Positions 6,203-8,350 of a DNA stretch of 8,350 bases are shown piece after piece. This DNA is from Deltaproteobacteria bacterium. GTDB taxonomy: Bacteria > Desulfobacterota > Desulfobulbia > Desulfobulbales > BM004. The notes under the pieces were generated by a model that was not told the DNA's origin, did not search any database, and worked only from the letters and a program-made list of their open reading frames with translations. The DNA lies in assembly GCA_020346205.1 (NCBI GenBank), contig CP070776.1, positions 903,136 through 911,485 of the forward strand. The letters are read 5' to 3'. The translations under genes were made by a program, and so were the position numbers. How positions within the stretch are numbered: position 1 is the stretch's first letter; the number at the start of each line of letters is the position of its first letter.

Positions 6203-7222
6203 ATGACAGTTGATAAAAAAATTTGCGCTCTGGTTCTTGCCGCAGGCCTTGGCACCAGGATGAAATCATCCAGAGCAAAAGTACTCCATGAAGTACTGTT
6301 CAAGCCAATGATCCTTCATGTACTGGATACGATAAAAGCTCTCAAACTTAATCAGACTTATGTAGTTGTTGGACACCAGAGGGAAAAAGTCGCTGACCTT
6401 GTATCAGGATATCAGGCAACCTGTGTCATCCAGGAGGAGCAACTGGGAACCGGCCATGCCGTTCTCTGTGCAGAGAAAGAGCTCAGCAGCAGTGACACGG
6501 TGCTTATCCTCAGCGGCGATGTCCCTTTGATCAAGGCAGATTCTCTCAGGAAGATGCTTGCTGCCCATGCAGAAAACAGGGCATCCCTGACACTCATGAC
6601 AGCAACTCTAGACGACCCAACAAATTATGGCCGCATTGTTCGCGACCACAGAGGAAAGCTCCTGGAAATAGCTGAAGAGAAAGATGCTACTTATGAGCAG
6701 AGAAAAATACAGGAGATCAATGCCGGAATTTACTGTGCGGAAGTTCCTTTTCTTTTCAAGGCCTTAAAAAAAGTTGGCACTGACAACAAGCAGGGGGAAA
6801 TATACCTGACCGACATAGTCAAGATTGCAATTGATGAGGGGCATGATGTTAATATTTTTTCCGGAGCAGGAGGAAAAGAGGTACTTGGCATTAATTCAAG
6901 AGGCGAACTGGCAGAGGCAAATAAATACCTGCAGATGAAATATAACAAACAGTTGATGGCAGATGGCGTAAGCCTCATTGATCCTGAAACCATTTTCATA
7001 GAGCAGGGGGTGAAGATAGGAAAAGATTCCTCAATTCAAGCCAATGTTCAAATATCCGGGAGCACGGTTATCGGCAGCAACTGTACCATAGGGCCGGATG
7101 TGGTCCTGCATGACTGCCAGATAGGTGACAGTGTAGTTATTGGACCGTTTTCCAACCTCAAATCCTACACTGTACAGGACAATGAAACTGTTGCGCCCCA
7201 TACCAACCTGGTCAATGATTGA
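6203..7222 (+). CDS. Short GlmU-like nucleotidyltransferase without acetyltransferase active site
   Basis: This 339-residue protein should couple UTP with a sugar-1-phosphate, most likely GlcNAc-1-phosphate, to give the UDP-sugar. The N-terminal Rossmann-like domain has LAAGLGTRMK (12-21), the sugar-phosphate Lys in AKVLH (K26), EQLGTGHAV (79-87), SGDVPLI with metal-ligand D106, NAGIY (173-177), EIYLTDIV (199-206) and GINSRGELAEA (229-239), all close to GlmU. From about 263 a left-handed beta helix begins (IGKDSSI, VIGSNCTIGPDV, IGDSVVIGP) but stops at 339, where GlmU of about 450-460 residues continues with the Arg, Lys, His and Asn residues of the glucosamine-1-phosphate acetyltransferase. 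No remnant of that half is seen downstream, so this looks like a naturally short form. The sugar could therefore differ from GlcNAc, or a separate acetyltransferase may exist. The start has no clear Shine-Dalgarno. Confidence 0.88.
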   Translation: MTVDKKICALVLAAGLGTRMKSSRAKVLHEVLFKPMILHVLDTIKALKLNQTYVVVGHQREKVADLVSGYQATCVIQEEQLGTGHAVLCAEKELSSSDTVLILSGDVPLIKADSLRKMLAAHAENRASLTLMTATLDDPTNYGRIVRDHRGKLLEIAEEKDATYEQRKIQEINAGIYCAEVPFLFKALKKVGTDNKQGEIYLTDIVKIAIDEGHDVNIFSGAGGKEVLGINSRGELAEANKYLQMKYNKQLMADGVSLIDPETIFIEQGVKIGKDSSIQANVQISGSTVIGSNCTIGPDVVLHDCQIGDSVVIGPFSNLKSYTVQDNETVAPHTNLVND

Positions 7223-7420
7223 TTCATTTTTCGTAAATATTTATTTTGTCGATAATGTTAAAAACTCTCCTCCGACAAGCATTTAGCTTGTAGCAGGGTT
7301 ATTTTATTGGCCCTTGTTATGGCTGAACAACTTTTTATGCTGACACCCATTTTGACAAGCAAATTTTTTACATTTCTGCTAGATGTACTGATTCTTTCTA
7401 ATCGTCTATGAAAATACACA
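7223..7420. other. Spacer between the glmU-like gene and the thi genes
   Basis: This is 198 AT-rich bases with no gene. It holds a 6-bp perfect hairpin ACAAGC-ATTTA-GCTTGT (7275-7291), a weaker TTGTT/AACAA stem (7314-7330) followed by CTTTTTA that might act as a poor terminator, and a TTGACA (7352-7357) without a good -10 at normal spacing. GACAAGCA occurs at 7274-7281 and again at 7354-7361. I find no CUGAGA-type THI-box core, so a TPP riboswitch is not supported. Confidence 0.5.
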
Positions 7421-8218
7421 ATGTTAAAGATTAACGAACAGACAATACCTTATCAGGAAGGGATCAGGGTCAAAGATCTTGTTGATACTTACAGGCCAGG
7501 AGCAGACCTTTTTATTGTCAACGGTTATCCTGTTTCTCTGGAGACTGTCCTTGCTGACGGAGATATCTGTTGCCTGGTCAAGCGCGGAGAAACACCGACA
7601 GAAGAGGAAATGGAAAGTCTGTTGGTGGCCCGCCATACTCCGGGTGTTCATGAAGTTGTGAGGAAAGCAACAGTAGGCATTATGGGGTTGGGAGGCCTAG
7701 GTACTGTTGTTGCAGGAGCCTTGGCCCGTATTGGAGTTGGCAAGCTCATCCTGGCTGATTTTGACGTGGTGGAACCCAGCAACTTAAACCGTCAGCAATA
7801 CTCCATTTCGCAGATAGGCATGCGGAAAACAAAAGCCTTGAAGGAAAACCTTTTAGACATGAACCCATACATTGTGATTGAAACGGTGGACGGCCGCCTG
7901 ACAGAGGAATCTATCACTGAGGTTTTCAAGAGTGTTGATGTGCTGGCCGAATGCTTTGATAATGCGGAAATGAAGGCTGCAGCCCTGCGGGTTGTTTTGA
8001 CTGATATGCCTGATATTGGTTATGTAGGAGCGTCAGGTCTGGCAGGATACGGTAACAACAATACTATCCAGACTCAGAAAATTAATGACAATGTTTATAT
8101 TATTGGTGACGGGACTTCGGCTGCAGGCCCAGGCCGTGGTCTTATGGCCCCAAGAGTAGGAATTGCAGCCCATCACCAGGCAAACCAGATATTGCGCATC
8201 CTGCTCGAAAAGGATTAG
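7421..8218 (+). CDS. thiF: ThiF-type adenylyltransferase with fused ThiS-like N-terminal domain
   Basis: This 265-residue cytosolic E1-like enzyme should adenylate the C-terminal glycine of ThiS so that it can receive sulfur for the thiazole ring of thiamine. Residues 1-55 are a beta-grasp ThiS-like domain (FIVNGYPVSLETVLADGDICCLVKR, split here as 31-40 and 41-55) that runs into a linker without a terminal Gly-Gly. The catalytic part has the nucleotide loop GLGGLG (89-94), ADFDVVEPSNLNRQQY (112-127, with the ATP-binding Asp and Arg124), GMRKTKAL (133-140) and AECFDNAEMK (176-185, with D180). No CxxC zinc pairs of MoeB or long ThiF proteins are present, which places it in the short ThiF family. 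A separate thiS follows 32 bases later. No strong Shine-Dalgarno precedes the start (upstream AAAATACACA). Confidence 0.92.
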   Translation: MLKINEQTIPYQEGIRVKDLVDTYRPGADLFIVNGYPVSLETVLADGDICCLVKRGETPTEEEMESLLVARHTPGVHEVVRKATVGIMGLGGLGTVVAGALARIGVGKLILADFDVVEPSNLNRQQYSISQIGMRKTKALKENLLDMNPYIVIETVDGRLTEESITEVFKSVDVLAECFDNAEMKAAALRVVLTDMPDIGYVGASGLAGYGNNNTIQTQKINDNVYIIGDGTSAAGPGRGLMAPRVGIAAHHQANQILRILLEKD

Positions 8219-8250
8219 AATGTTGTTATAAAATACAAGGTACGGCAGTA

Positions 8251-8350
8251 ATGAAAATAACGTGTAATGGCGAAAAAATTGAAATAGATCCGGACACTAC
8301 TCTAGTGTCTTTTATACGGGGCATGGACCTCAACCCTGATACTGTTGTGG
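8251..8350 (+). CDS. thiS: Sulfur carrier protein ThiS, 5' part (runs off window)
   Basis: The frame from the ATG stays open to the window edge and begins MKITCNGEKIEIDPDTTL, then VSFIRGMDLNPDTVV, about 33 codons. This is the N-terminal half of a beta-grasp ThiS (about 65-70 residues); the Gly-Gly tail that ThiF would adenylate lies beyond base 8350. A modest Shine-Dalgarno (AAGG, 8237-8240) lies about 10 bases ahead. It follows thiF by 32 bases and should be cotranscribed; thiG and thiH are expected next. Without the C-terminus, the closely related MoaD-like carriers are not strictly excluded, but the neighbour favours ThiS. Confidence 0.85.
   Translation, partial: MKITCNGEKIEIDPDTTLVSFIRGMDLNPDTVV

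Noticed and set aside
7352..7385. TTGACA as the -35 element of a thiF promoter
   Set aside because: At 17 bases downstream the sequence is TCTGCT, a poor -10; the TAGATG further on is 22 bases away. Too weak to list as a promoter.
7223..7420. Remnant of a GlmU acetyltransferase domain after the short glmU-like gene
   Set aside because: No frame shows hexapeptide beta-helix repeats or the catalytic motifs; the region is AT-rich with many stops.

Overview
The window looks like a bacterial chromosome segment, most probably from a deltaproteobacterium-like lineage (Desulfobacterota, sulfate-reducer type). I infer this from the gene content: a ThiF of the short fused type followed by a separate thiS, a UbiB-family kinase paired with a phasin-like gene, and a TPR-containing family-41 glycosyltransferase. 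The base composition is moderately AT-rich. No marker fixes the genus. Almost every base is accounted for, and no mobile element, CRISPR array or tRNA is visible.

Layout. Positions 1-101 are the 3' part of a 5S rRNA gene, the end of an rRNA operon, closed by a strong intrinsic terminator (108-146). Then come two closely spaced plus-strand genes: a polytopic GT-C/GT39-like membrane glycosyltransferase (272-1723) and, 11 bases on, a large TPR-GT41 protein (1735-3858) with eight TPR units and a catalytic domain that reads more like plant SPINDLY than animal OGT. Converging on them is a minus-strand pair: a 107-residue phasin-like helical protein (5574-5897, start corrected by a perfect Shine-Dalgarno) and a UbiB/AarF/COQ8-family kinase-like protein (3908-5563). 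A 305-base divergent intergenic region (5898-6202) carries a perfect 7-bp dyad and a candidate promoter. On its plus-strand side lies a short GlmU-like gene (6203-7222) that keeps the uridyltransferase domain but ends before the acetyltransferase catalytic residues. After a 198-base spacer comes the beginning of a thiamine thiazole operon: thiF with a fused ThiS-like N-terminal domain (7421-8218), then thiS, cut by the window edge (8251-8350).

How the genes may work together. The first two genes form a probable glycosylation cassette: one lipid-linked-sugar-type enzyme in the membrane and one nucleotide-sugar enzyme in the cytosol. The UbiB-phasin pair probably acts at the membrane in quinone or lipid metabolism. 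The GlmU-like enzyme would make a UDP-sugar, most likely UDP-GlcNAc, for envelope synthesis. ThiF and ThiS activate and carry the sulfur for the thiazole ring of thiamine. The points most worth a second look are the SPINDLY-like GT41 enzyme, the Gly-containing nucleotide loop and DWG motif of the UbiB protein, its phasin-like partner, and the short GlmU. No wholly new system is evident.
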